64,000 nucleotides of DNA. Origin: an uncultured Myxococcales bacterium (GTDB taxonomy: Bacteria; Myxococcota_A; Polyangia; Polyangiales; Polyangiaceae). The notes beneath the pieces are model-generated. The model had not been told where the DNA came from and did no database searches. It saw only the letters and a program-made list of their open reading frames with translations. Position 1 is the stretch's first letter. Each line of letters opens with the position of its first letter. Where the stretch lies: positions 1 through 64,000 of the forward strand of contig CALFNG010000399.1 of assembly GCA_937902985.1 (NCBI GenBank), in the 5' to 3' direction. Position numbers and translations under genes: made by a program. Below, in pieces: positions 43,997 to 52,566 of the stretch.

Positions 43997-46816
43997 TCAT
44001 AGGGTTTGAAGGTACGCGATCAGCGCCTCCTGGTCGGCGCCGTTGACCTCCGGGATACCGCCCCCTTCGGGCGCCGCGGAGTGGCCGGACGAGCTATTTC
44101 CGGGTGCAGCGGTATCGAAGAGAAATAACGGCATGCCGGCCGACATGGACTCATGCCAGGCAAAGCCCCCCTCCTTCTGGAGATATTCGGCGCTGCCCCG
44201 ATAGAACGTCGCAGGCCGGGCCTTGTCCGGGCCCAGCAGAAACGCAAGCGTCGGCACGGATCCGTTGTGAAGGTAAGGCGCCCGCGCCCACACGCCATCG
44301 AGCGGCGGGCAAAGATAGCCCGTCGTCGGCGTGAAGGCCTGCCGATACCAGAGGCCCGCCCCCGCGCCGAAGGCGTTGAGCTTCTCTATGAACCCATCGG
44401 CATTGGTGGCGTTCACCCGGAACGGGTCGGTTCTGATGGGTGTGGGCTGGACCATGCAGCCGCCGGGAAGACCCTGTAGGCGACCGTTCTCGTAAGTCCC
44501 GTGACAGGTGGCGCACCCTGAATTGTTGTAGACATTCGCTCCCGCGTCGACCAGATCCTTGCGTGAGGGGAATGGGTACGGCGGAGACGGCAAGTTCTTC
44601 TCGAGCCAGGTATTGATCTGCTGCACTTCGTATCGACGAATCGACAGTTTGTCGCCGCCGATCCCTACGACGGCGCCGTAACTCCTCGCCATCACGTCGT
44701 GCGTGTTTCCGTCCCAGTGATGGAGCGGCCGCCACTCGTCTCCTTGGTGCCAGATCGACGGCAAGTCGACCGTCGAGATGTGCGTCGTGTCGGTGACGTC
44801 GCTCCCTGGAAACAGAAACTCGAAGCGCAGGGCCCCGAACGCATCGAGGCGACCGGGCCCGTTGAGGGGCCGGTGGCGCATCCAGCTGATCCGGTCGGTC
44901 GCCGATTCGGCCAGGATCACTTTGACGATTTGCCTGTAGACCTCGACCTCCAACCAGTCGAGCGCCGACGGCGTGGGCGACTTGTCGGCGAGGAAGGGCG
45001 TCCTCGCGTGCTCTTTGGCGAGGAGCGCGTTGACGGCGCCGATCACCGTGTCTTCGGTGAACCCCGGATCCCGGAAGGAGTCGAACGCCGCCATCTTGAA
45101 ACCGGCTGTATCGAGCCGCTGGCTCGGCATTCCGTCGACGAAGTGAGGCTTCCCCAGGTCATCGAGGTATTCGCCTCGATGGCACGAGGCGCAGTTCAAG
45201 GACACCCGCTTCAACGCGACGCCCACCTCGTTGCCGCCGAGACTGAACACCGTGTCCGAGACGATGAGCCCTCGCGGGAGGCGATGGTAGTCGGTGTAGA
45301 AGTCCTGGTCGTCGCTGACGTCGAAGCCGAACTTCGACCAGTCTTCGCGGTGGTCGAACCGCGCGGGGAACATGAGCGGGAGCGCGCGAAAGATCCAGTA
45401 GGGTATTCCGCTGTTTGCTTCGGCCCCCACGGGAGAGTAGCGAAAGGTCCAGACGGGGTTCTCGGCGAACGGCTTCCCGGAATAAGAGGGATTGACCATC
45501 GCCGGAGGGATCAAGCCTTCGGAGGGCAACAGCGCGCCCAGCGGCAGCATGAGGGGGCGAACGAGGCCTCCCGGGCTGCAATGCCCGTATGCCAGCACGA
45601 GCACCAGGAGGATCGGCGCGACAACGAAGCCTTGCGGGCTCGACAAGAACGCCTCGATCAGGCGCCCCGTGCCCGGAAAGAGGTGCACGAAGCCGTTCAG
45701 GAGCATCGCGCCGACGCCCGGGACCGGATATTCGTCAGGCGACCACGCCGCTCCGGTCTCGTCGTCTTTGAGCTTCTTCCACTCGTCTTCCGTGTACGCC
45801 GGTGGCGGACCGTTCACCGAATTGGCCGTGGAGCGGAGCGACGCCGTTGCCTTGTAGACGAACAGGCGCGCCTGGTTGATGCTCCCCTGCGGCTCGTGCT
45901 GGCTCGTCCCGTTGTAAGGGTTGAACGAGAGTCTCTCGGCAAAATCGTTCCGTGTCTTCGTCGCCAGCGTCTGCTTCGGGACGATCACGCGAGCGACCGT
46001 GATGAATGGGTACTTGACGCCGTCCCACACCTGGGTCGCGTCGTCGATCTCGTCGGGGGGTATCTCGGCGATCCGTCTCGGTTGAATCTCGAAGCGGAAG
46101 ACGAAGTCTTTCCCGGCACCACTTTGATCCTGGATGCGTCCGCGAAGCGCCTCGTGGAGATAGTTCGAAGTGGCTCGCTTCGAGCTGCTCTTCGGGACCG
46201 GCTCGTCCGGTCGCAACCGGTACTTCACCAGCCACTCGCTGCCGAGCTTGTACGGCGTCTGACTGAAGTAGGTGAGGTCCAGCGGACTATCGGCCTGAGC
46301 CGAAGTCATGGCCACGGTGGCCGCCAGCCCCGCCAGCCGTCCGGGCGAAGCGAAGAACGTCGACGGGAACGCGTCGTCTGCCTGGAGCCGGGCGGCGATG
46401 ACCATGTCGGCGGCGTTCCGCGCGAAGAACGCGGGGCCGTTGAGCAGGACGAAGTCTTGCGTGTCGCGCTGAGGAGCATCCGCGATGAGTCGCTCGCCGG
46501 GGACGGCGAGGAGCTTGATCGCCACGCCCCGTCCGTCGGGTATCGTGTCGGACTGCGGGGTGGAGCTGCTGTTCGAGAAGCGGATCCAGGCCTTGAAGGG
46601 CATCTCGCTTCGGGCGAAGACGCCGATCTGGTACGCGGCGTCGAGCTGGTCGTCGACCTCGAAGAGCGCGGCCACGCATCCGTGGTGCTTTGCGTGAACG
46701 TCGCGGCGAGCGTTCGCGGGAAAGTCTGGCCGTTCTGTGACGACGCGGCGAGCCGAGTCGACGATGCTCTCGATGTCCGGGGTCGGCACGGACGCGGGCA
46801 CGTTCGGCTGGATCAT
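43997..46816 (-). CDS. Catalase-like haem enzyme fused to di-haem cytochrome c
   Basis: 939 residues. Residues 1-335 form a small catalase-related domain: VHAK at 40-43 (His41 as distal His), WIRFSNSSSTPQSD, DGRGVAIKLL, and RLFVYKATASLR with Tyr321 as proximal haem ligand. A hydrophobic segment (about 397-410) follows. The rest is a di-haem cytochrome c of the peroxidase/methylamine-utilisation type, with CASCH (542-546) and CATCH (768-772). Both parts look intact. There is no N-terminal signal, so the catalase part should be cytoplasmic and the cytochrome part periplasmic, joined through the membrane helix (inference). First gene of a three-gene operon. Confidence 0.85.
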   Translation of the reverse strand: MIQPNVPASVPTPDIESIVDSARRVVTERPDFPANARRDVHAKHHGCVAALFEVDDQLDAAYQIGVFARSEMPFKAWIRFSNSSSTPQSDTIPDGRGVAIKLLAVPGERLIADAPQRDTQDFVLLNGPAFFARNAADMVIAARLQADDAFPSTFFASPGRLAGLAATVAMTSAQADSPLDLTYFSQTPYKLGSEWLVKYRLRPDEPVPKSSSKRATSNYLHEALRGRIQDQSGAGKDFVFRFEIQPRRIAEIPPDEIDDATQVWDGVKYPFITVARVIVPKQTLATKTRNDFAERLSFNPYNGTSQHEPQGSINQARLFVYKATASLRSTANSVNGPPPAYTEDEWKKLKDDETGAAWSPDEYPVPGVGAMLLNGFVHLFPGTGRLIEAFLSSPQGFVVAPILLVLVLAYGHCSPGGLVRPLMLPLGALLPSEGLIPPAMVNPSYSGKPFAENPVWTFRYSPVGAEANSGIPYWIFRALPLMFPARFDHREDWSKFGFDVSDDQDFYTDYHRLPRGLIVSDTVFSLGGNEVGVALKRVSLNCASCHRGEYLDDLGKPHFVDGMPSQRLDTAGFKMAAFDSFRDPGFTEDTVIGAVNALLAKEHARTPFLADKSPTPSALDWLEVEVYRQIVKVILAESATDRISWMRHRPLNGPGRLDAFGALRFEFLFPGSDVTDTTHISTVDLPSIWHQGDEWRPLHHWDGNTHDVMARSYGAVVGIGGDKLSIRRYEVQQINTWLEKNLPSPPYPFPSRKDLVDAGANVYNNSGCATCHGTYENGRLQGLPGGCMVQPTPIRTDPFRVNATNADGFIEKLNAFGAGAGLWYRQAFTPTTGYLCPPLDGVWARAPYLHNGSVPTLAFLLGPDKARPATFYRGSAEYLQKEGGFAWHESMSAGMPLFLFDTAAPGNSSSGHSAAPEGGGIPEVNGADQEALIAYLQTL

Positions 46817-46975
46817 GGCGCGGGGCTCGCCTCGTTGATACTTCCGTGGGCTGCACGCGTCCGCACCTATCGCTCCACGGCGGCGAATACCGGCCCGGCG
46901 CGCCAAAGGCCCGGGCGCCGACCCTTCTATTGCGCCGGTGATGGTGTAAACCTGACGGGGTGAAGGGCGAGAGCC

Positions 46976-49900
46976 GTGGGTGAGGCAGGAAGTCCCGGCT
47001 ACGGGAGGCCGTTTCCGAGTGTCAGGGGCTACGCGATCGAAGACGTTCTGGGGGAAGGGGGAATGGGGGTCGTCTATCGGGCGCGCGAGCTCGAGACGAA
47101 GCAGGCCGTAGCGCTCAAGATGCTGAAGCGCACCGATCCCACGGGCATCTATCGCTTGAAGCGCGAGTTTCGAACGCTCGCCGATGTCGTTCACCCGAAC
47201 CTCGTGCGCCTTCACGAGCTCCGGTGCGAAGACTCCGTCTGGTTTTTTACGATGGATCTCATCGCCGGTCGCTCCTTTCATCAGTTTCTGAAATTCGACC
47301 GATGGAGCGCGGTTCCACCGCCTTCGGGGGTGACGGAAACGATTGACGTCATAAGCGAGACCTCGGGCCCGCGGGCCGCGAGGCGCCCCGACTCGCTCGA
47401 CGAGACCAGGTTACGGCGCTGCTTCGTCCAGCTCGCCCGCGGCGTCGCGGCGATTCACCAGGCAGGCAAGGTCCACTGCGACATCAAGCCGTCGAATCTG
47501 ATGGTCACGGAAGACGAGCGCCTCGTCGTGCTGGATTTTGGCATCAGCAGCAGCTTTGGCCAGGACGATCCCTTCGCGACCCGCGACGGATGGAACGCGG
47601 GGACGCCCCTCTACATGTCTCCCGAACAGGCGGCCGGCGAGGCCCTCGGACCGGCCTCGGACTGGTACGCGGTGGGGACCGTCCTCTACGAGGTCCTCAC
47701 AGGGGCGCTTCCGTTCTCGGGGGCCACGCCCTTCGTCATCGCACGGAAGCGCAGCGAGACGCCGCCACGGCCAAGCGCCTTGCGACCGGACGTACCGGCC
47801 GACCTCGACGCGCTGTGCATGGATCTCCTCGCCCACGAGGCAAGTCGCCGCCCCACGGGCGAACAGGTCATCGCGCGTCTCGAGAGCCCGGCTGCGCCAC
47901 GGCGGTCGCCTTCTTCCGGGCTCGAACGAGCTCCGGTCCCGGGGGAGCGGGCGAACGCCTGGATAGGCCGCGCCATGGAGCTCGCCTGGCTGAGAGCGGC
48001 CGCCAACCACGTGCAGGCCTCACGGCCCGTCGTCGCTCTGGTCATGGGGGCTTCCGGGATCGGAAAGAGCGAGCTCGTGCACGCGTTCGGGCGAGAGCTC
48101 CGGGCCGACGCGGGGGTCCTCGTCCTCGGCGGCCGTTGCTACGAGTCCGAGTCCGTTCCGAACAAGGCCATCGACCCGCTCATCGACGAGCTATCCAGGT
48201 TCTTGCGTCGACTGAGCGACCAGGAGGCCGCCGAGCTCCTTCCTCGCGACATACGCGCGCTCGCGCGGGTGTTTCCCGTTCTCGACCGCGTGCCGGCGAT
48301 CCAGACCGCGAGCGGTCGACCGGCCGAGGGTGACCTCGCCGAGGTGCGGCGGCGGGCGTCACGCGCGCTGAAGGAGCTCCTCGATCGCCTCGCCGACCGA
48401 TGGCGGGTGGTCCTCATCGTCGACGACGCGCAGTGGGGCGACGTCGATAGCGCGCGTCTGCTCCTCGAGGCCCTCGAGCCGCCCGATACCCCGGGTGTGC
48501 TCGTCATCCTGGCGGCGCGCGACGTCGACCCCGAGCGCAGCCCGATGCTCCGTGCGCTGCTCGACGCCAAGGAAGGCGCGATCGTCGCGCCGTTCGTTCG
48601 CCGTCTGCAGGTGACGGCCATGGATCGCGACGAGGCGTCCCGGCTGGCTGCGACGTTCCTCGGCCACGAGGCGACCGACGAGCTGTCGGCTGCGGTCGCC
48701 GAGGAGTCCGGCGGCAATCCATTCTTCGTCCGCGAGCTCGCGCTCCACGCGCGGGGCGGCGAAGGCCAGAAGCCGGAGGTCGGTTCGCGCCTCCGACTGG
48801 AATCGATCCTGCGCGAGCGAATCGAAGCCCTTCCCCGCGATCTGCGGGCGATGCTCGAGCTCGTCGCGGTCTCGGGCCAGCCGGTCTCGGAGGCGACGAT
48901 GGGACGCTTGAGCGCGTCCGGGTCGCCCAGAGCGTCGCAGTGGACGGCGCTGAGCGACGCGCACCTCATTCGGCTCGCCGGGGCCGCGAGCGATCGCAGC
49001 GTCGAGTGCTTTCACGACCGCGTACGGGAAGTGGCCATCGCGGCGATGCCGCCCGAGCGCACCTCCGAGTGCCACGGACTCCTCGCGGGGGCTCTCGAGA
49101 AGAGCGGCGATGCCGACCCCGAAGTGCTCCTCGAGCACTATCGACTGGCGGGAGACCTCGACTCCGCTCGCAAGCACGTCCTCGCGTCGGCGGATGCGGC
49201 GCGGAGCGCGCTCGCCTTCTCGCGCGCAGCCCGGCTCTATCAGATGTCGCTCGACCTCGTGCCCGTCGAGCAATGGGCTCGCCTCGAGCTCGAACGTCGC
49301 CTGGCCGAAGCGCTGGCCCTCGACGGCCGGCTGCGGCAAGCCGCGGCGGCCTACAGCGCCGCGGCGGAGCGAGCGGAGGGCCTCGAGGCCATCACGCTTC
49401 GCCGCTTGTCCGCGCAGCATTTCCTCACCAGCGGCGACCGCGAGCGGGGCCTGGAGGTGCTGGAGCGCGTCATGCGCGACGTGGGACTCAAGTACCCCTC
49501 GACGCCGACCCTCGCCCTCGGCCGGCTCGCCTGGGCGCGCGCGAAGCTTCGCGTCGGGGGGCTGCGCTTCGAGGAACGCGTCGCCGCCGAGGTGCCCCCG
49601 CTCGATCTCGCGCGCGCTGACGTGTGCTTCTCCGCGGCGGCCGGCCTGTCGATGAACGACCTGGCGCGCACGGCCGCCCTCTCGGCCGAGCACCTGGTGC
49701 TTGCTCTGCGCACGGGCGAGCCTACGCGAATCGCGAGAGGCCTCGCATTCGAGATGGGCGTCGCGCCCGGCGCCGGGGCCGAAGGCCTGCGCTGGGCCGA
49801 TCGCGCGCTGCCGGTGGCCGAGCGATTGAGCGAGCGGCACGACGACAGCTACCACCGAGGCCTCTTCTTCCTCGCGCAGGGCTACGTCGCCTACCTGAGC

Positions 49901-50764
49901 GGGCAGTGGAAGGCGGCCGTCGACTGGCTGCTTCGGGCCGAGATTGACCTGCGCAGCCCGCAGGCGACCGACGTGCAGTGGGCCCTCCTCTCGTGCAACA
50001 TGCTCACCCTGAACGCCTGCGCGGTCTCGGGCGACCTGCAGACCGTCGAGACCCGGCTGCACGTGCTGATGAAAGAGGCGCGGCAGCGCGACGACCTCCA
50101 CGGCCCTTCCCTCTTCGTGTACCCGAGCGTCGTCCTGCATCTCTCGCGCGATCGGGTCGACGCGGCGCGCGCGCTCCTGCACGAGACGGCCCGGGACCAG
50201 CCGGCCGACGCGTTCGATCTGCGAGACTTCACCGCTCTCCATTGCGCGCTGCTCGTCGACCGGTACGTCGGTCAACCGCGCGCGGCCTGGCGACGACTGG
50301 AAGAGAAGTGGCCCGCCATCACGCGCTCGAAGATCCTCGTCGTGAACGTCGTTCGAACGGCGCTCCTCGCCGAGCGCGGCACGGCGGCCCTAGCGATGGC
50401 GACCGGGCGAGACGCGGCCCATCACCTCCGCGTCGCGAAGGATTGCGCGAAGCAGCTCTTGCAAGACAAGCTGCCCTACTCGCGAGCGCTGGGGCGCGTC
50501 ATGCAGGGTCGCATCCATCGCGTCCTCGGCGACGGGCCGCGCGCGCTCTCCACCCTGACCGACGCGAGCGTCGACCTTCACTTCGTCGGCCTGGCGGGTC
50601 AAGCGCTGTGCGCTCGCCGGGCGCTCGGCTGCATGAAGGGGGGCAACGTGGGCCGCGTTCTCGTCGAAGAAATGGACGCCGCCCTCCGGAAAGAGGGGGT
50701 CGTGGACCCTGCTCGCTTCGCCGAGCTGATGATTCCCGGCTTCGCCACGTCGTTGCCCGGCTAG
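46976..50764 (+). CDS. Ser/Thr protein kinase with AAA ATPase and TPR-like region (PknK type)
   Basis: 1262 residues. Kinase domain at about 18-300: GEGGMGVVY loop, Lys48 in VALK, catalytic Asp169 in HCDIKPSN, DFG 187-189, and MSPEQ. An AAA_16-like ATPase follows with Walker A GASGIGKS (358-365) and a LIVDDAQWGD Walker B. The C-terminal 600 residues are helical repeats. The family links environmental signals to transcription in myxobacteria. GTG start preceded by GAAGGG. It is divergent from the catalase-FHA operon (159 bp); the FHA protein is a candidate partner. Confidence 0.92.
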   Translation: MGEAGSPGYGRPFPSVRGYAIEDVLGEGGMGVVYRARELETKQAVALKMLKRTDPTGIYRLKREFRTLADVVHPNLVRLHELRCEDSVWFFTMDLIAGRSFHQFLKFDRWSAVPPPSGVTETIDVISETSGPRAARRPDSLDETRLRRCFVQLARGVAAIHQAGKVHCDIKPSNLMVTEDERLVVLDFGISSSFGQDDPFATRDGWNAGTPLYMSPEQAAGEALGPASDWYAVGTVLYEVLTGALPFSGATPFVIARKRSETPPRPSALRPDVPADLDALCMDLLAHEASRRPTGEQVIARLESPAAPRRSPSSGLERAPVPGERANAWIGRAMELAWLRAAANHVQASRPVVALVMGASGIGKSELVHAFGRELRADAGVLVLGGRCYESESVPNKAIDPLIDELSRFLRRLSDQEAAELLPRDIRALARVFPVLDRVPAIQTASGRPAEGDLAEVRRRASRALKELLDRLADRWRVVLIVDDAQWGDVDSARLLLEALEPPDTPGVLVILAARDVDPERSPMLRALLDAKEGAIVAPFVRRLQVTAMDRDEASRLAATFLGHEATDELSAAVAEESGGNPFFVRELALHARGGEGQKPEVGSRLRLESILRERIEALPRDLRAMLELVAVSGQPVSEATMGRLSASGSPRASQWTALSDAHLIRLAGAASDRSVECFHDRVREVAIAAMPPERTSECHGLLAGALEKSGDADPEVLLEHYRLAGDLDSARKHVLASADAARSALAFSRAARLYQMSLDLVPVEQWARLELERRLAEALALDGRLRQAAAAYSAAAERAEGLEAITLRRLSAQHFLTSGDRERGLEVLERVMRDVGLKYPSTPTLALGRLAWARAKLRVGGLRFEERVAAEVPPLDLARADVCFSAAAGLSMNDLARTAALSAEHLVLALRTGEPTRIARGLAFEMGVAPGAGAEGLRWADRALPVAERLSERHDDSYHRGLFFLAQGYVAYLSGQWKAAVDWLLRAEIDLRSPQATDVQWALLSCNMLTLNACAVSGDLQTVETRLHVLMKEARQRDDLHGPSLFVYPSVVLHLSRDRVDAARALLHETARDQPADAFDLRDFTALHCALLVDRYVGQPRAAWRRLEEKWPAITRSKILVVNVVRTALLAERGTAALAMATGRDAAHHLRVAKDCAKQLLQDKLPYSRALGRVMQGRIHRVLGDGPRALSTLTDASVDLHFVGLAGQALCARRALGCMKGGNVGRVLVEEMDAALRKEGVVDPARFAELMIPGFATSLPG

Positions 50765-50783
50765 CGGCAACGGTCGACAACGA

Positions 50784-50968
50784 GCGAAGGAGAGGGAGAT
50801 GGGCCGCAGAGGCGCAGAGAGCGCAGAGCAGAGATTGGGGTCGAATGCTGGAAACCTGCGCGGCGGATCCGATCTGCGCTGGCTTTAGCTACTCGAGCGC
50901 GGGCAAAACCTTCTGTCCTCCGTCCTCTGCGCCCTCTGCGCCTCCGCGGCCCATCTCTCTCTCGCTTA
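50784..50968. repeat. Inverted-repeat element with dispersed GCCGCAGAGGCGCAG arms
   Basis: Left arm 50784-50832 and right arm 50921-50968 are inverted copies (about 45 bp with roughly 6 mismatches and small indels) around an 88-bp unique centre. Each arm carries GATGGGCCGC, AGAGGCGCAGAG and GCGCAGAG blocks. It fills the gap between the convergent kinase and patatin genes. Single arms of the same family occur at 6572-6606 and 31723-31756. Confidence 0.85.
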
Positions 50969-50985
50969 AGTGAGCGGCACTGGAG

Positions 50986-52176
50986 CTAGCCGGTGGTCTT
51001 CCAGGGAAGGGTCCCGCCGAGCATGAGGCTGTCGGCGTCTTTCTGGCCCATTTCGATCAGCGCGCTCAAGAATTTCGGCTCGAAAAAGAGAAAGCTCAGG
51101 AGCTCGTCGTGGGTCGGCCCCTCGTTGCCGATCAGCCGGCTGATCACGCTGAACGTGGAGAGCGGCCAGCGCCGCTTCGCCCCGAAGATCTCGCCGGCCT
51201 TCTTGGCGAGGTGTCCCCGCCACGGAGGGCCGAAGTAGCAGTGGTCGAGCACCTGAAACGAGTGGCCGGCGGTGCGGACGTCCGGCACGCGCTTCTTCTG
51301 GCTGGCCTCGACGAGGGCGTTCACCCGGCGCAGCGACTGGACGTCTTCCGCGACGCGGTCGACGAGGTTCGCGTAGATGATCGCGATCCCCTCGCCGAGA
51401 ATGTCGGGGCGGCGGCTGACGACCGGCCGGGACGACCGCTTCGGCACCTGATTCGGATCGGGCTCGGTGGACACGACGACGACGCGGTTGTTCCGTCCCG
51501 GAGCGACCTTCTCGAGGAGCTCGATGGCCGGTGCGATCGGCGTATTGAGGCGGACTCCACCGTCCACGAACCAGTTGCTCCCGAGAACGTTGACGCTCGG
51601 GAACAGGACGGGGATCGCGGCGGACGCGAGGACGTGATCCGGCGCCAGCACGGCGCGCCGGTACTCGATGTCGCGGGCTTGATTCGCCCGGGGCAAGTTG
51701 GTTCCGAGCCCCTCCACGAAGACAATGCTCTTTCCGCTCTCGACCTCGGTCGCCACGATGCCCGCGGCCTTCAGCCAGCCGGTCTCGAACTTGGCGCTCA
51801 GCGTGGCCCAGTCGACATGGCCACCGTCGGTCACGGTGCCGCGGAGCGGGGTGGTGTCGAAGAGCGCGCAGGCGTGCTTTCGAGAGAAGCCAATCGCTTG
51901 CGCGGCGTAGGCCGGGAGCGCCGCGCGATCGAGCGTGAAGACGCTGCTGACATCGAGCGTGCGCCACGCCGCGAGGAGGCGGTCGGCGATGGCGGCGGCG
52001 CTCTCGTTGGCCGCCCCGGCGGCGATCGCGGCGTTGATGGCCCCGGCGCTGGTGCCGACCAGGACGATCTCGGCTTCGCGCTCCTCGTCGATCAGCTTGG
52101 GCAAGACGCGCGAAAGAACCCCCGCTTCGTATGCGCCTCGCGCTCCCGCTCCCGCCGTTACTATCGCCGTGGCCAT
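50986..52176 (-). CDS. Patatin-like phospholipase
   Basis: 396 residues. Patatin hydrolase with oxyanion loop GAGARGAYEAG (residues about 8-18), nucleophile elbow GTSAG (Ser about 42) and the catalytic-dyad Asp in DGGVRLNTP. It should deacylate phospholipids. The C-terminal third is unassigned. No signal peptide, so it acts on the inner membrane from the cytoplasm or is delivered elsewhere. It is divergent from the phosphoesterase/TIR operon. Patatin enzymes are frequent membrane-damaging effectors of bacterial defence systems, but housekeeping versions are also common. Confidence 0.9.
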   Translation of the reverse strand: MATAIVTAGAGARGAYEAGVLSRVLPKLIDEEREAEIVLVGTSAGAINAAIAAGAANESAAAIADRLLAAWRTLDVSSVFTLDRAALPAYAAQAIGFSRKHACALFDTTPLRGTVTDGGHVDWATLSAKFETGWLKAAGIVATEVESGKSIVFVEGLGTNLPRANQARDIEYRRAVLAPDHVLASAAIPVLFPSVNVLGSNWFVDGGVRLNTPIAPAIELLEKVAPGRNNRVVVVSTEPDPNQVPKRSSRPVVSRRPDILGEGIAIIYANLVDRVAEDVQSLRRVNALVEASQKKRVPDVRTAGHSFQVLDHCYFGPPWRGHLAKKAGEIFGAKRRWPLSTFSVISRLIGNEGPTHDELLSFLFFEPKFLSALIEMGQKDADSLMLGGTLPWKTTG

Positions 52177-52500
52177 GACCAAGATCCTCGGGTCACCCAC
52201 CGAGCCAGCCTCGGTATGACGAAACAAGAGCGCACCCATCCATCACTCGTCTCGAGCGCGAACGCCGACCCTCGTCTGCCTCTGTCAATCGCTCGCTGGT
52301 GAGGAAATAAACATCCCTCTTTCTTCGCCCGCCCTTTTACGCGTGCGCGGCTGCGGCCAAAGGAATGGTGACCGGCTCGTCGAGCTTCTTGAGTGATTCG
52401 TGCGCCAGCGTGCAAGTAACCCCCGCACGGCCACCGCGGCCATAGTCCTTTCTTTCGGGAGGTTTTTTGCTATCGCGCGCTGCGCGGGCTCGGGTGTCCC

Positions 52501-52529
52501 TTGACGGCAGGGCTCGATGCGGTCGTAAT
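52501..52529 (+). promoter_or_regulatory. Probable promoter of the phosphoesterase-TIR operon
   Basis: TTGACG (52501-52506), 17-bp spacer, CGTAAT (52524-52529). The -10 is weak. A start near 52536 would leave a 30-nt leader to the ATG at 52567. This reading argues against the TTG at 52501 as start codon. The remainder of 52177-52500 has no gene I can support. Confidence 0.4.
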
Positions 52530-52566
52530 CGCGCCGACTGTCGTGCTCGTCGTGCTCACCGTGGGG

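Noticed and set aside
48359-50275. 638-codon frame opposite the kinase gene
   Set aside because: Antisense shadow of the kinase C-terminal region with no domain of its own.
52285-52443. Possible 52-codon gene on the minus strand with an AAAGGA site
   Set aside because: Composition is Arg/Ser-rich with no domain, and it lies in the control region of the TIR operon; not enough support.
52501-52566. TTG start giving the phosphoesterase a hydrophobic 22-residue N-terminus
   Set aside because: The stretch is better read as promoter and leader (TTGACG at 52501), and the fold begins exactly at the ATG at 52567.
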